From Lachnospiraceae bacterium (lineage in GTDB: Bacteria > Bacillota > Clostridia > Lachnospirales > Lachnospiraceae), in assembly GCA_017482485.1 (NCBI GenBank), contig JAFUMV010000053.1, forward strand, positions 56,678 through 120,677: a DNA stretch of 64,000 bases. The letters run 5' to 3'. Every line of letters starts with the position of its first letter. Positions within the stretch are counted from its first letter, which is position 1. This document shows positions 44,132 through 52,528 of the stretch, one piece after another. The notes beneath the pieces were generated by a model. The model was given only the letters and a program-made list of their open reading frames with translations, did not search any database and was not told the origin of the DNA. A program made the translations under genes and the position numbers.

Positions 44132-44240
44132 AATCATGCACGTTATACGCGCACTCCGCGTCCGGCGCGGCCGTGTAAGCGACAATTTCCGGCAATCGCA
44201 GATTGCCGGGGCGCTGCGAGTACGCATCGTTGCGCGAAGC

Positions 44241-44293
44241 GCATTTTTGCTCTACAGGAATTTTCGGAGAAAATTCCTGTAGAGCAAAAATGC
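44241..44293. terminator. Bidirectional terminator, 25-bp perfect stem
   Basis: Arms 44241-44265 and 44269-44293 are perfectly complementary, with GGA as loop. The stem base is A/T-rich (GCATTTTTGC/GCAAAAATGC), so a T tract is present on both strands. It lies between convergent genes. Confidence 0.85.
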
Positions 44294-44298
44294 CGCCC

Positions 44299-44919
44299 TC
44301 AGTGGGCGGCTTCTGCATCTTCCAGACTCTTATAACCGTAAAATGCCGTTTCATTTTCAATGATCTGCTTTAACAGATTCACACCTTTTTCGTAAGCTTC
44401 TTTTGTTTCCTTAAAAATCAATTCCACAGTTTTCTCCGAATAGGTCATCATTTCTCCGCGCAGATAACTTTCAGAGGACGAACCATCATAAAAATTGTCT
44501 TCGCGCGTGGTCATCACCCTGCCGTTTTTGCGAATATTGGGGTAATGTTTCAGCATCCATCTGTCCCATTCCACATGGATGGCAGCCAACTCCTTGATCC
44601 TATCACACTGATGTGCTGAAATTTCCGGCAAAAAAGGCTTAATCTGCTCAAACTCCTCCGGAAAAGTGGTTTCCATCATACGTCCATACTTTTCAAAAAC
44701 CAGATTTCTTCCTGCCTTGGCCGCATTCAAAATATCTTCCTTGTAGCTTTCCAGCACAGCGTCAGAATAAACCATCCACTGACTCATCCGCATCTTAAAA
44801 AATGTATCCGGATCGTCCTGACAGGAAGCCCTGCCTCCGGTATTTTGTACCTGTTGGAATAAATCCCATTCCATAGACGCTATATCAAAAATCAACTGCT
44901 CTCTTTCTGTTACGGCCAT
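44299..44919 (-). CDS. DUF4125 family protein
   Basis: About 206 residues, soluble and mostly helical, with no signal peptide. The pattern LIFDIASMEWDLFQQVQNTGGRASCQDD and MRMSQWMVYS is that of DUF4125 proteins found in many gut Clostridia and Actinobacteria. Function unknown. ATG 44919 is chosen because GAAGGAG lies 9 nt upstream. It is transcribed in the same direction as the upstream tRNA unit but separated from it by a terminator. Confidence 0.85.
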   Translation of the reverse strand: MAVTEREQLIFDIASMEWDLFQQVQNTGGRASCQDDPDTFFKMRMSQWMVYSDAVLESYKEDILNAAKAGRNLVFEKYGRMMETTFPEEFEQIKPFLPEISAHQCDRIKELAAIHVEWDRWMLKHYPNIRKNGRVMTTREDNFYDGSSSESYLRGEMMTYSEKTVELIFKETKEAYEKGVNLLKQIIENETAFYGYKSLEDAEAAH

Positions 44920-44952
44920 TTTTATATCTCCTTCTTTTTTATATTCAAACTG

Positions 44953-44985
44953 AAAAACACTTCGGAAAGTCTTCCGAAGTGTTTT
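44953..44985 (-). terminator. Terminator of the tRNA-Leu pair
   Basis: A 10-bp stem ACACTTCGGA/TCCGAAGTGT with a 6-nt loop, followed on the minus strand by TTTTTC; it starts 9 bp after the tRNA 3' end. Confidence 0.85.
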
Positions 44986-44990
44986 AATCA

Positions 44991-45074
44991 TGCAGGAAAA
45001 GAGACTTGAACTCTCATGATATTACTATCATACGGACCTGAACCGTACGCGTCTGCCAATTCCGCCATTCCTGC
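44991..45074 (-). tRNA. tRNA-Leu (CAG)
   Basis: 84 nt, class II. Acceptor GCAGGAA pairs with TTCCTGC, discriminator A. Anticodon stem TACGG/CCGTA with loop TTCAGGT gives anticodon CAG (codon CUG). The variable arm (ATGATAGTAATATCAT) and T loop TTCAAGT are normal. CCA is not encoded. Confidence 0.96.
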
Positions 45075-45098
45075 ATACTGCTGAAATATGATGTTAAC

Positions 45099-45183
45099 TG
45101 CGGAAGATGGGACTTGAACCCACACGATCGCAATGATCACAAGATCCTTAGTCTTGCTCGTCTGCCAGTTCCGACACTTCCGC
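45099..45183 (-). tRNA. tRNA-Leu (AAG)
   Basis: 85 nt, class II. Acceptor GCGGAAG pairs with CTTCCGC, discriminator A. Anticodon stem CAAGA/TCTTG with loop CTAAGGA gives anticodon AAG (codon CUU, position 34 probably inosine or unmodified A). The variable arm is GATCATTGCGATC. It is 24 bp upstream of the CAG tRNA and shares its promoter. Confidence 0.96.
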
Positions 45184-45211
45184 ATGCGGCTTACTGCTCG
45201 CTGCAAGAAGT

Positions 45212-45240
45212 ATAATATCATTTTCGACACAGAATGTCAA
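45212..45240 (-). promoter_or_regulatory. Strong promoter of the tRNA-Leu pair
   Basis: Minus-strand TTGACA (45235-45240), 17-bp spacer, TATTAT (45212-45217), about 28 bp before the first tRNA. Confidence 0.85.
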
Positions 45241-45368
45241 CACTAAATTTTATTTTTTTTGCCGCCCATTTTTTGTTATTTAAAACAGAGTCGGAGCAGC
45301 AGTTTTCGCGCCTTCGGCGTGTAAAACCCGAGGGATAGCGTGACTTGCCAGAATAACATTGAAAGGCA

Positions 45369-46715
45369 TCACTGCACCTTGTTTTTCAGCTTTACCTTAT
45401 AAATTCTCTTCAGTGAATCATTGACACGCTCTTCACTGATGGTTCCATCCTGCACCGCTTTGAGCACGCCCTCATAGGCCACTTCAAAATTCTCCGGCAT
45501 GAGCACCATATCCGCACCGGCTTTCAGCGCAGTTATCGCTGCCACATCTGCCTGATAGTAATCCGTGATGGCCGCCATGTTCATGGCATCTGTAATTACA
45601 ATTCCGTCATATCCCAACTCGCTGCGCAAAATTCCTGTGATGATCTCTTCCGAAAGGCTGGCAGGTACCTTCTCGCCATTTGTCAGCTTTGGCGCACTGA
45701 TATGTCCCACCATGATCATTTCCGTTCCCGCCTCAATTCCTGATTTGAAAGGAAGAAATTCTGCTGCATCCATTTCAGCCCTTGTGCGATCCGTCTGTGC
45801 GGCTCCTGTATGAGAATCGCATGCGGTATCCCCATGTCCGGGAAAATGTTTGATGCAGGCGCTCACGCCTGTGGACTGCAGGCCCTCAACGGCGCTCGCT
45901 ACCATCTGCGCTGCCGTCTCAGCATCCGAAGAAAATGCCCGATCTCCGATCACCGCATTTTCGGAATTCGTCAAAACATCCGCAACGGGTGCGAAATCCA
46001 CATTAAAACCGTAGGATGCCAGATATTTGCCGATCGTTTCGTTTGCAGTGTAGGCCGCCTGAGAATCATTTGTACTGCCAATATCAGCCATGGGACCCAC
46101 GTTCTCCAAATTAAGAGCATCCGCCACTCTTGCCACTTTACCGCCTTCTTCATCTACTCCCAGAAAAATCGGGAACGTGGAATAGGAAACGGTATTGGCA
46201 AGCATTTCTTTAATCTGCTCCTCCGACTGTATATTCTGTTTAAAATAAATCAAGCCTCCGACAGGATATTTAAGCAAAGCTTCCTTTGTTCCCTCTCCTG
46301 CCTGTACAGCCTGTGATACACCTGTGATCTGCTCCGGCGTCACAAAAAACAGACCCGCAACCTTCTGTTCAAGTGTCATACTGTTCACACTCTCTTCCAC
46401 CATCTCCATAAGGGCATCCTCTCTGCTGTAGGTCTCCGTCTCTGCAGCACTCTCCTGCGCATCCATCTCCAAAAGAGCCGCCACCGCAGACTCTGCCTGG
46501 GCGGACTCTGCAGCCATGGAAGCTTCTATGGCTGCCTGTCTGGCTTCTTCTTTCGCACTTTGCCTTTCCTGAATTCCCGCCGAAGCGGCTCTGATTCCTG
46601 CAAAGCAGCCTATACCAACGCCAACTAAAACCACCAGCATTACGCTGTAGGAAATGATCTGATTACGTATTCGTCTTTTTCTTCTGTATTCTCTTCTTTC
46701 TTCTCTGTCCGACAT
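45369..46715 (-). CDS. nagZ: GH3 beta-N-acetylhexosaminidase (NagZ type), membrane-anchored
   Basis: About 448 residues. One N-terminal helix (IISYSVMLVVLVGVGIGCFAG) after a basic stretch anchors it outside the membrane; a low-complexity Ala/Glu linker follows. The GH3 domain has LGVDEEGGKVARV, KHFPGHGDTACDSHTG (the His/Asp pair used by NagZ for acid/base catalysis), MVGHISAPKL and the nucleophile Asp in VITDAMNMAAI. It should release N-acetylglucosamine from peptidoglycan fragments. The ATG at 46715 is favoured over GTG 46757, but neither has a strong ribosome-binding site. Confidence 0.92.
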   Translation of the reverse strand: MSDREERREYRRKRRIRNQIISYSVMLVVLVGVGIGCFAGIRAASAGIQERQSAKEEARQAAIEASMAAESAQAESAVAALLEMDAQESAAETETYSREDALMEMVEESVNSMTLEQKVAGLFFVTPEQITGVSQAVQAGEGTKEALLKYPVGGLIYFKQNIQSEEQIKEMLANTVSYSTFPIFLGVDEEGGKVARVADALNLENVGPMADIGSTNDSQAAYTANETIGKYLASYGFNVDFAPVADVLTNSENAVIGDRAFSSDAETAAQMVASAVEGLQSTGVSACIKHFPGHGDTACDSHTGAAQTDRTRAEMDAAEFLPFKSGIEAGTEMIMVGHISAPKLTNGEKVPASLSEEIITGILRSELGYDGIVITDAMNMAAITDYYQADVAAITALKAGADMVLMPENFEVAYEGVLKAVQDGTISEERVNDSLKRIYKVKLKNKVQ

Positions 46716-46747
46716 TTTAAGGAAACTACCCCATTCTTTTTTTCTAT

Positions 46748-46776
46748 AGACTAACACAAAAATAAGCGGGTATCAA
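46748..46776 (-). promoter_or_regulatory. Possible nagZ promoter overlapping the upstream terminator
   Basis: Minus-strand TTGATA (46771-46776), 17-bp spacer, TAGTCT (46748-46753). The -35 hexamer is part of the 3' arm of the terminator hairpin at 46764-46801. Confidence 0.4.
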
Positions 46777-46803
46777 TCATCTTTTTGACTAATACCCGCT
46801 TTT
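46755..46803 (-). terminator. Terminator of the 46.8-47.5 kb non-coding transcript
   Basis: Minus-strand AAGCGGGTAT pairs with ATACCCGCTT (46792-46801 and 46764-46773). A further 5 bp with two G-U pairs gives about 15 bp and an 8-nt loop, then ATTTTTG. Confidence 0.85.
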
Positions 46804-47468
46804 AAACTATGCTATCCAATGGTTTGAAACCTCCGTCTTATCTGTATCTTTCCAATCGTTCTGATCTGTACTTTAGTACTGTAACTGTTTTCTGATATTG
46901 ACCGATAACTTTTCCGTTCCATCGTGTTTCCCTGTCATGTTCAATATCCTATTCACTATCGCTACTTCATAGTTTGTACTCGATAACTTTTCTTGACTTG
47001 TGCATTTTCTCTAAAGTTTCCGGAATTATTCATTCCCTTTAAAGACTCTTTATGAAGTTGTCAGCTTGTACCCTTATACTCTCTTCCATGATTTTGAATC
47101 TGATGAAATAAATCTATGATAAATTTACTTCTCACTTCCATCAACTACATCACTGTTCTTGATTTCTACTCTTAAGTTCCTTCTGATTCATTCCTGCTTT
47201 CCGATTTACTCGATTCTCATCTTATGACTTTCATATCTTCTTCTGAAAACCAGGACTTCTGATGTTGCTTATCTTAATCTCCAGATTCTTCAATATTGGG
47301 AATTCATAAAACCTGATCTTTCTTCTCTTACTTTCAGTTATGAACTTTACCGCTTAATTTCATCTTTTCAATTTCATTTCCGATTTTCTAAAGGTTTAGA
47401 GAATTAAGTGTTAGGTGGAATTACCTCCTTTTCTTTTATTTGGTTGTTTTTGTTTGTCTGTTGTTTAT
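46764..47468 (-). ncRNA. Candidate large structured non-coding RNA, ~700 nt, purine-rich
   Basis: The 970-bp gap between nagZ and the LUD gene has no ORF. It has a perfect promoter (47475-47503) and a strong terminator (46755-46803). The transcript is strikingly A/G-rich and begins with a C/A-only leader of about 50 nt. It contains many short hairpins, e.g. TCTAAA-CC-TTTAGA (47387-47400), TATGA-AAG-TCATA (about 47224-47236), AAGTAAAT/ATTTATTT (about 47103-47130), GGAAT-GAATA-ATTCC (about 47021-47035) and GTAC-TAAA-GTAC (46867-46878), plus the long-range pair GATATTGA/TCAATATC (46940-46947 with 46894-46901). TTCTCTAAA near the 5' end can also pair with TTTAGAGAA near 47010. Size, A-richness and ornateness recall ROOL/OLE/GOLLD RNAs; ROOL is the first class to test. 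A vegetative mRNA is excluded by the lack of any ORF. Confidence 0.75.
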
Positions 47469-47474
47469 GGTTTT

Positions 47475-47503
47475 ATTATATATATGATTCTTCATTTTGT
47501 CAA
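47475..47503 (-). promoter_or_regulatory. Perfect consensus promoter of the non-coding transcript
   Basis: Minus-strand TTGACA (47498-47503), exactly 17 bp, TATAAT (47475-47480). It is the only full-consensus promoter I found in the window, so the RNA is probably abundant. Confidence 0.92.
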
Positions 47504-47684
47504 CAACTTTTCTGATTTTTTTATTATTTTTTGTATCTTATCTGTTTTTAACAATTAGTCAATATTTTTGTATGTTATTTTATATATTATTATCCGAATT
47601 GTCTGACAATTTTATTTCCTCTTCCATTCTTTTTTCATTATGATATACTGATTAATAAAGAAATTCAGTGAATGGAGGTATTTT

Positions 47685-48320
47685 ATGAGTTATAAAAAAG
47701 AAGCTTACGCAAAGACCGCTGCCGGAATCATTAAGAATCTGGAAAAGCGTAATATGGAAGGTTATTATTTTGAAAACAAAGAGGATATGGTGAAGGCCGT
47801 TCTTGAGATGATGCCGGAAAACAGCATCATTTCCTGGGGCGGAAGTGCCAGCATCACCGAATCCGGCATGATGGACGCACTGAAATCCGGCAATTATACC
47901 CTGATTGACCGCATGACCGCGAAGACACCGCAGGAAAGCCGCGAAATTTTTGCCAAAACTGTAATGAGCGATTATTTTTTCTGCAGCACCAATGCGATCA
48001 CCTTAAACGGCGAGCTGGTGAACATTGACGGAAACGGCAACCGGGTTGCCTGCATCATTCACGGTCCCGCTCATGTCATGATGATCGTAGGCATGAACAA
48101 GGTGGTCAGTGATGTGGAAAGTGCTGTGAAGCGCATCCGCACAAACGCCTGTCCTCCCAACGCTGTCCGTCTGAACTTAAATACGCCCTGCGCCCTCACC
48201 GGCAGCTGTGCAGACTGCCAGTCTCCCGACTGCTTCTGCTGTCAGATCGCCGTGACCAGACGTTCCCGTCATGCAGGCCGCATCAAAGTCTTTTTAGTCG
48301 GAGAAGAACTGGGATTTTAA
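47685..48320 (+). CDS. LUD-domain protein (LutC/YkgG-like)
   Basis: A 211-residue protein with the LUD fold: SIISWGGSASITESGMMDAL, TLIDRMTAKTPQE, DYFFCSTNAITLNGELVNIDGNGNRVACIIHGP. The C-terminal part has a Cys cluster (NTPC, GSCADC, PDCFCC) that may bind a metal or an iron-sulfur centre. Homologues take part in lactate utilisation, but single stand-alone members like this one are of uncertain role. GGAGG precedes ATG 47685; an extended -10 (TGATATACT, 47641-47649) gives a 35-nt leader. The ferredoxin gene follows 25 bp later. Confidence 0.87.
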   Translation: MSYKKEAYAKTAAGIIKNLEKRNMEGYYFENKEDMVKAVLEMMPENSIISWGGSASITESGMMDALKSGNYTLIDRMTAKTPQESREIFAKTVMSDYFFCSTNAITLNGELVNIDGNGNRVACIIHGPAHVMMIVGMNKVVSDVESAVKRIRTNACPPNAVRLNLNTPCALTGSCADCQSPDCFCCQIAVTRRSRHAGRIKVFLVGEELGF

Positions 48321-48345
48321 ATTCCCTACAGGAAAGAGGAGAAAA

Positions 48346-49128
48346 ATGTATAATTATACTTCTTACAATATTTATAAAGCTGTTTTCAGCCCTACATATG
48401 GGACTGCTCATGCGGCAACTCTGCTGGCAGAGCAGCTTGACCTGAACATTCCCTGTGAAAAAATCAAAAAGCTTGATCTTACTACGCCTCAGGCAAGAGC
48501 CGGCCGTCACTTTTTTTCTTCCAATGACCTGGTGATTGCAGGCGTTCCCGTATACGGCGGTCAGGTTCCTCCCGTGGAAGGTCTGTTTGACAATCTGCGC
48601 GGCAATCAGACACCCTGCATTCTTCTCGTTGGCTATGGCAATCGCCACTATGATGATGCACTGGCACAGCTTAAGCAGATCATGACCCGTCAGGGCTTTA
48701 TCTGTATCGCAGCCATCGCCTGCATTACCCCGCATACATTCTCTGAAGAACTGGGCGCAGGCCGTCCGAATGTTGAGGATTTAAGGGCAATTGCGACCTT
48801 TGCAAACGCATTAAAGCCCAAATTTGAATCCTACAAATTTGAAGAGGTTGAACTGCCCGGTAATCCCACTCCCGCCCCCAAGCCTGCAAAAGAGATTCCC
48901 AAGGAGTTGAACAAAGAGCTCTGCAACAGCTGCAATCTGTGCGTAGCTTCCTGTCCTGTTGGCGCCATCGATGGAAAGACACATGAAATTGACCAAAGCA
49001 AATGTATCAATTGCATGCGCTGCGCATATATCTGCCCCTCCAAAGCACGTTCCTTCCATGTAGAACAGGCCAAGGCATGGCTGGAAGAAAACTTCTCGGA
49101 GCCCAGGCAGATTGAATGGTTTCTTTAA
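48346..49128 (+). CDS. EFR1-family flavodoxin-ferredoxin fusion
   Basis: A 260-residue redox protein. Residues 1-165 form a flavodoxin-like domain (FSPTYGTAHAATLLAEQL, VPVYGGQVPPVEG, LVGYGNRHYDDAL). The C-terminal ~80 residues are a 2[4Fe-4S] ferredoxin: CNSCNLCVASCPVGAI and CINCMRCAYICPSKA. It probably carries electrons for an oxidoreductase, perhaps with the LUD protein encoded just upstream. AAAGAGGAG supports the start. Confidence 0.93.
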   Translation: MYNYTSYNIYKAVFSPTYGTAHAATLLAEQLDLNIPCEKIKKLDLTTPQARAGRHFFSSNDLVIAGVPVYGGQVPPVEGLFDNLRGNQTPCILLVGYGNRHYDDALAQLKQIMTRQGFICIAAIACITPHTFSEELGAGRPNVEDLRAIATFANALKPKFESYKFEEVELPGNPTPAPKPAKEIPKELNKELCNSCNLCVASCPVGAIDGKTHEIDQSKCINCMRCAYICPSKARSFHVEQAKAWLEENFSEPRQIEWFL

Positions 49129-49175
49129 CAGCCGCCTGATAGACCGTAATCGCATTTGCGTCGTTACTCGATCAT

Positions 49176-49209
49176 AAAAAGGATGCAGTTTTGGCTGCAT
49201 CCTTTTTTA
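49176..49209 (+). terminator. Terminator of the LUD-ferredoxin operon
   Basis: GGATGCAG/CTGCATCC stem (49181-49188, 49195-49202) with a 6-nt loop and T6 tail; A5 on the other side makes it potentially bidirectional. Confidence 0.88.
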
Positions 49210-49314
49210 TGTGATAAGAAAGTCCACCGGGCTTCCTATTGCATAAAAAGCCCCTCCGGTGGATCGCACTGCGGCGGAATGAAAGATGTCCGCTTTACAG
49301 GCCCGCCGCAGGCG

Positions 49315-49345
49315 GAGGATTTCGCAGAGCGAAATCCTATTTTTA
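49315..49345 (+). terminator. Second hairpin before the convergent ABC permease
   Basis: GGATTTCGC/GCGAAATCC (49317-49325, 49329-49337) followed by TATTTTTAATT. It is upstream of the permease stop on the other strand and probably backs up the first terminator. Confidence 0.6.
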
Positions 49346-49354
49346 ATTCTGTTT

Positions 49355-50740
49355 TTACTCATTTCTGATCGCCGCCAGGGGGCTTAACTTCATCGCCCTT
49401 CTGGAAGGCAAAAATCCGGCAAGCATACCGATAATTACCGCAAAGATCACAGATGCGACCGCCAGCCAGGGCGGTATGTAGGAAAGGCCGCTTGTTCCTC
49501 CGCTTGCTTCCATCACTTTATTGATCACCGCCGATATGGCATAGCTTAAGGCCAGCCCGACCAGACCGCCGATAAATCCGATATAAGCCGCTTCAATCAA
49601 AAACATTCCCTGGATGTTTCGCATGTCACAGCCCAGCACCTTCATAACGCCGATTTCTTTGGTTCTTTCATAAATGGACATCATCATCGTATTGGTGATA
49701 CTGATCGCCGCAACCAGCATGGAAACCGCACCGATACCGCCAAGCAGCGCCTGAATATTCGCATATTCTTTCTGAGTCGACTCCACCCATTCGATGTTGC
49801 TGTAAGCCTCATAGCCGTAGGATTTGATCAGCTCCTGAACTTCCTGCACATGATCAATGCTGTCCACATTCACTTTTACCTGACTGTAAAAAAGTTCCTT
49901 ATAAGGCTTTCCGCTGGAGGTGGTGGGCTGTCCCGGAATTGCCTTATTTCTGAAAATTCTTTTCAGTGTTGTTTTCAGCGCATCCAGATTACAGTATACC
50001 TGATATCCATAAGGGCTCCAGCTGTTCTCGTCATTGGGCTTTTCCACTCCTGCCGTTTTGACGAGATATTTTTTGGGCGGCTGCGTAACCGTCCCCTCTG
50101 TCCCGCTGTCATACTGACTGGACCAGTAAGCATCCCGGTCAAAGATAAAAAATACAGTATCCGTCATAAAATCCACAGGATACTCTCCCGTGGAATAATA
50201 GGGATAATCGTAGGTTTTGGGATTATAAAATTCTGCCGCCACCTGATTTCCGTAAAAAAATTCCAGTTCCGTGCTGTCTGCAGGCAAATGTCCATCCCCG
50301 ATTTCAATATCCAGGTCAGCAAGCGCCTCCGGCGTCATTCCCTGTACTGACATCCAGTCATGCTGATAGGCACCATATTTTGCGATAATATTCACACTCA
50401 GAATCGGTGAAACACTTTCCACATATTCAAGCTTACTCAGCTGTTCTACGGCCGCATCATCCAGTCGCATGACCTGATCATCCGAAGAACTGTCTGAAGT
50501 TACAACAGCATAGCTTCCCGAAGAGTAACCGGAACCGCGTCCTTCACTCACCTCTATAGTAGTCAGACCGCCGTAGCGTTCAATATTTTCCATCGTTGCT
50601 CTGTTTAACCCCAGTCCGAGAGAAACCATGACAACAATGGATGCTGTGCCGATCATAACGCCCAGTATGGTCAGAACTGTCCTGAATTTTCTTTTCCATA
50701 AGCTGCTGGAGCTCATCCGCAGCAAATCCAGAATTCTCAT
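49355..50740 (-). CDS. MacB/FtsX-type ABC transporter permease
   Basis: A 461-residue permease. The N-terminal helix (RTVLTILGVMIGTASIVVMVSLG), a ~270-residue extracytoplasmic MacB-like domain, and three C-terminal helices with ITNTMMMSIYERTKEIGVMKVLGC and GMLAGFLPSRRAMKLSPLAAI are diagnostic. MacB-type systems move lipids, peptides or proteins by mechanotransmission rather than channel transport. It is 3 bp after the upstream surface-protein gene. Confidence 0.93.
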   Translation of the reverse strand: MRILDLLRMSSSSLWKRKFRTVLTILGVMIGTASIVVMVSLGLGLNRATMENIERYGGLTTIEVSEGRGSGYSSGSYAVVTSDSSSDDQVMRLDDAAVEQLSKLEYVESVSPILSVNIIAKYGAYQHDWMSVQGMTPEALADLDIEIGDGHLPADSTELEFFYGNQVAAEFYNPKTYDYPYYSTGEYPVDFMTDTVFFIFDRDAYWSSQYDSGTEGTVTQPPKKYLVKTAGVEKPNDENSWSPYGYQVYCNLDALKTTLKRIFRNKAIPGQPTTSSGKPYKELFYSQVKVNVDSIDHVQEVQELIKSYGYEAYSNIEWVESTQKEYANIQALLGGIGAVSMLVAAISITNTMMMSIYERTKEIGVMKVLGCDMRNIQGMFLIEAAYIGFIGGLVGLALSYAISAVINKVMEASGGTSGLSYIPPWLAVASVIFAVIIGMLAGFLPSRRAMKLSPLAAIRNE

Positions 50741-50743
50741 GTT

Positions 50744-52528
50744 TTATTCATCCTTATCCAGATCCAGAAGATCTTCCGCCAGTTCCTTTGCCGCTTTTTT
50801 CTTCCTGCGAAGCTTAAGAATCACTGCAGCCGCTGCTGCAATTACTGCCACCGCTGCTGCGATAATTCCGACAATCGCACCGGTTGAAAGTCCTTTCTCT
50901 TCCTCTTCCATCATCATATCATCCATGGGGATATCCATCATTCCATCGTCCATTGCCATTTCCATGACAAAAATGTTGAGGTCCTTTTCCACTCTGGTCT
51001 GATTTCCGGCATCATCCTCATAGGTGATGACAGCTTTCACCGTGCCGTCATCCATCGTAGCAGCAATACCGCTCACCATAGCATCCACGTTACCGGTCGC
51101 GCCGGGCTGCAGATTGCCGATAAAGGTATCACCGCCTTCCACGCTGTCCGCTTCAAACTTCACCTGTACATTATAAAGGGTGGTCTTACCGGTATTGTAA
51201 ATCTGGAACATGACATTGCTCTGTTCTCCCACCATAATGCTGGAAGGACTGATTTCCGGCGTGCTGGAATCGAATTTGGATTCCTGTTTTACCGGAATGG
51301 AAACCTTTGCTTCATCCGTCAGATCTGCCTTCAGATCGGTGTCATATTTCATGTTGACGGTCACCACATAGGGCTTCTGAGACAGATCGGCCTTCGCCTG
51401 CATTTCAATCTTTAAATCGCTGCTGCTGCCCGCCGGCATTCTGTCAATATAAATGGAACTGGAACCGGATGTGGGCAGAAATGCCGCATAGCTGTTGGTG
51501 GTTCCGCTGGAACTCTCCGTTCCTCCTTCCACTGCTTCCAGATCAAACAGCAGGTTATTTACCGCGGTATCGGAAGAAGTGTTTTTCACATGAATCGTCA
51601 GCATGAATGTATCTCCCGCATAAACATCGGCAGGATCCGTTTCAAATCCGGTAACGATGATTCTGGGCTGAGAAACGTTGGTTTCCTCACTCATACCGAT
51701 TCGACCGCTGCCCGGTTTTCCCTGACAGTAAACATAAACCGAAACCTCTGCCGGTTCTGCGCATCGGATACCGTCCTTGCTGTACCACACCTGGAAGGTG
51801 AGCGGATAATAGCCGGTCAGCACATCCTCACGGGCAGTGAAAGTATACGTCACTTCACGGCGATTGAACATTGCTTCATCATACAGCTTTGTCGCACAGC
51901 CCGGAATCTCGCTGAAATTCTTGGTATATCCGGTGGAATCAGGCTCAAAGGGCCACTTATTCACATCGTTTGAAATCACAGGCTCCACCAGCACATCTGT
52001 CACCCATTCTTCTCCCAGATTGATCAGCGGCAAAACGATATTTACACTCTGACCGTAGGAAACGCTAGGAGTTGTCCAGTTATTGCCCAGCGTGATAAAT
52101 TCCGTGGTGGTGGTCACCTCTCCGCTTTTTGTGATGGCAGAGTCCATTTTTCCCTTGATCTGCGATACATAGGACCACATTTCGTGCTCCGTCATTTTTT
52201 CGGAATTGGCAATATAATAAATGCCGCTGTAAAGAATGTCGTTGAGCTCATCTTTTATATACTGCTCCGGATTTTCCCGTTTGATCAGGGAGTTCATGTA
52301 GTTGAGCATATCCTCGTCCGCTTCTGCGCGCATGTCGTCATCGATGTAGGGTTCGTAATCCTCATCTTCATAATCGATGGAAGACGTAGTATCGGTTTGC
52401 GTGGAATCGTTCTGCGAAACAGTCTGAGCCGCCTGCGCCGTCAAACCGTTCTCCGCCGCAAAAGCGGCCATACAAACCGCCATTCCTGTCACAAGGGTTT
52501 TTTTCATAAATTTATTCATTCTGTTCAT
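50744..52528 (-). CDS. Secreted COG1361/CARDB-like protein with C-terminal membrane anchor
   Basis: About 594 residues. Signal peptide KKTLVTGMAVCMAAFAAENGLTAQA, then an acidic helical region, then three or more beta-sandwich domains of the NEW3/CARDB/COG1361 type (e.g. FETDPADVYAGDTFMLTIHVKNTSSDTAVNNL). The C end is a transmembrane helix (GAIVGIIAAAVAVIAAAAAVILKL) with a basic and acidic tail. It takes the place of the HlyD-like adaptor in MacAB. ATG 52528 is chosen for GAGGTGG 6 nt upstream; it overlaps the ATPase gene by 17 bp. Confidence 0.82.
   Translation of the reverse strand: MNRMNKFMKKTLVTGMAVCMAAFAAENGLTAQAAQTVSQNDSTQTDTTSSIDYEDEDYEPYIDDDMRAEADEDMLNYMNSLIKRENPEQYIKDELNDILYSGIYYIANSEKMTEHEMWSYVSQIKGKMDSAITKSGEVTTTTEFITLGNNWTTPSVSYGQSVNIVLPLINLGEEWVTDVLVEPVISNDVNKWPFEPDSTGYTKNFSEIPGCATKLYDEAMFNRREVTYTFTAREDVLTGYYPLTFQVWYSKDGIRCAEPAEVSVYVYCQGKPGSGRIGMSEETNVSQPRIIVTGFETDPADVYAGDTFMLTIHVKNTSSDTAVNNLLFDLEAVEGGTESSSGTTNSYAAFLPTSGSSSIYIDRMPAGSSSDLKIEMQAKADLSQKPYVVTVNMKYDTDLKADLTDEAKVSIPVKQESKFDSSTPEISPSSIMVGEQSNVMFQIYNTGKTTLYNVQVKFEADSVEGGDTFIGNLQPGATGNVDAMVSGIAATMDDGTVKAVITYEDDAGNQTRVEKDLNIFVMEMAMDDGMMDIPMDDMMMEEEEKGLSTGAIVGIIAAAVAVIAAAAAVILKLRRKKKAAKELAEDLLDLDKDE

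Noticed and set aside
44988-45230. 80-codon minus-strand ORF across the tRNA region
   Set aside because: It runs straight through two complete tRNA-Leu genes and their promoter; its sequence is translated tRNA.
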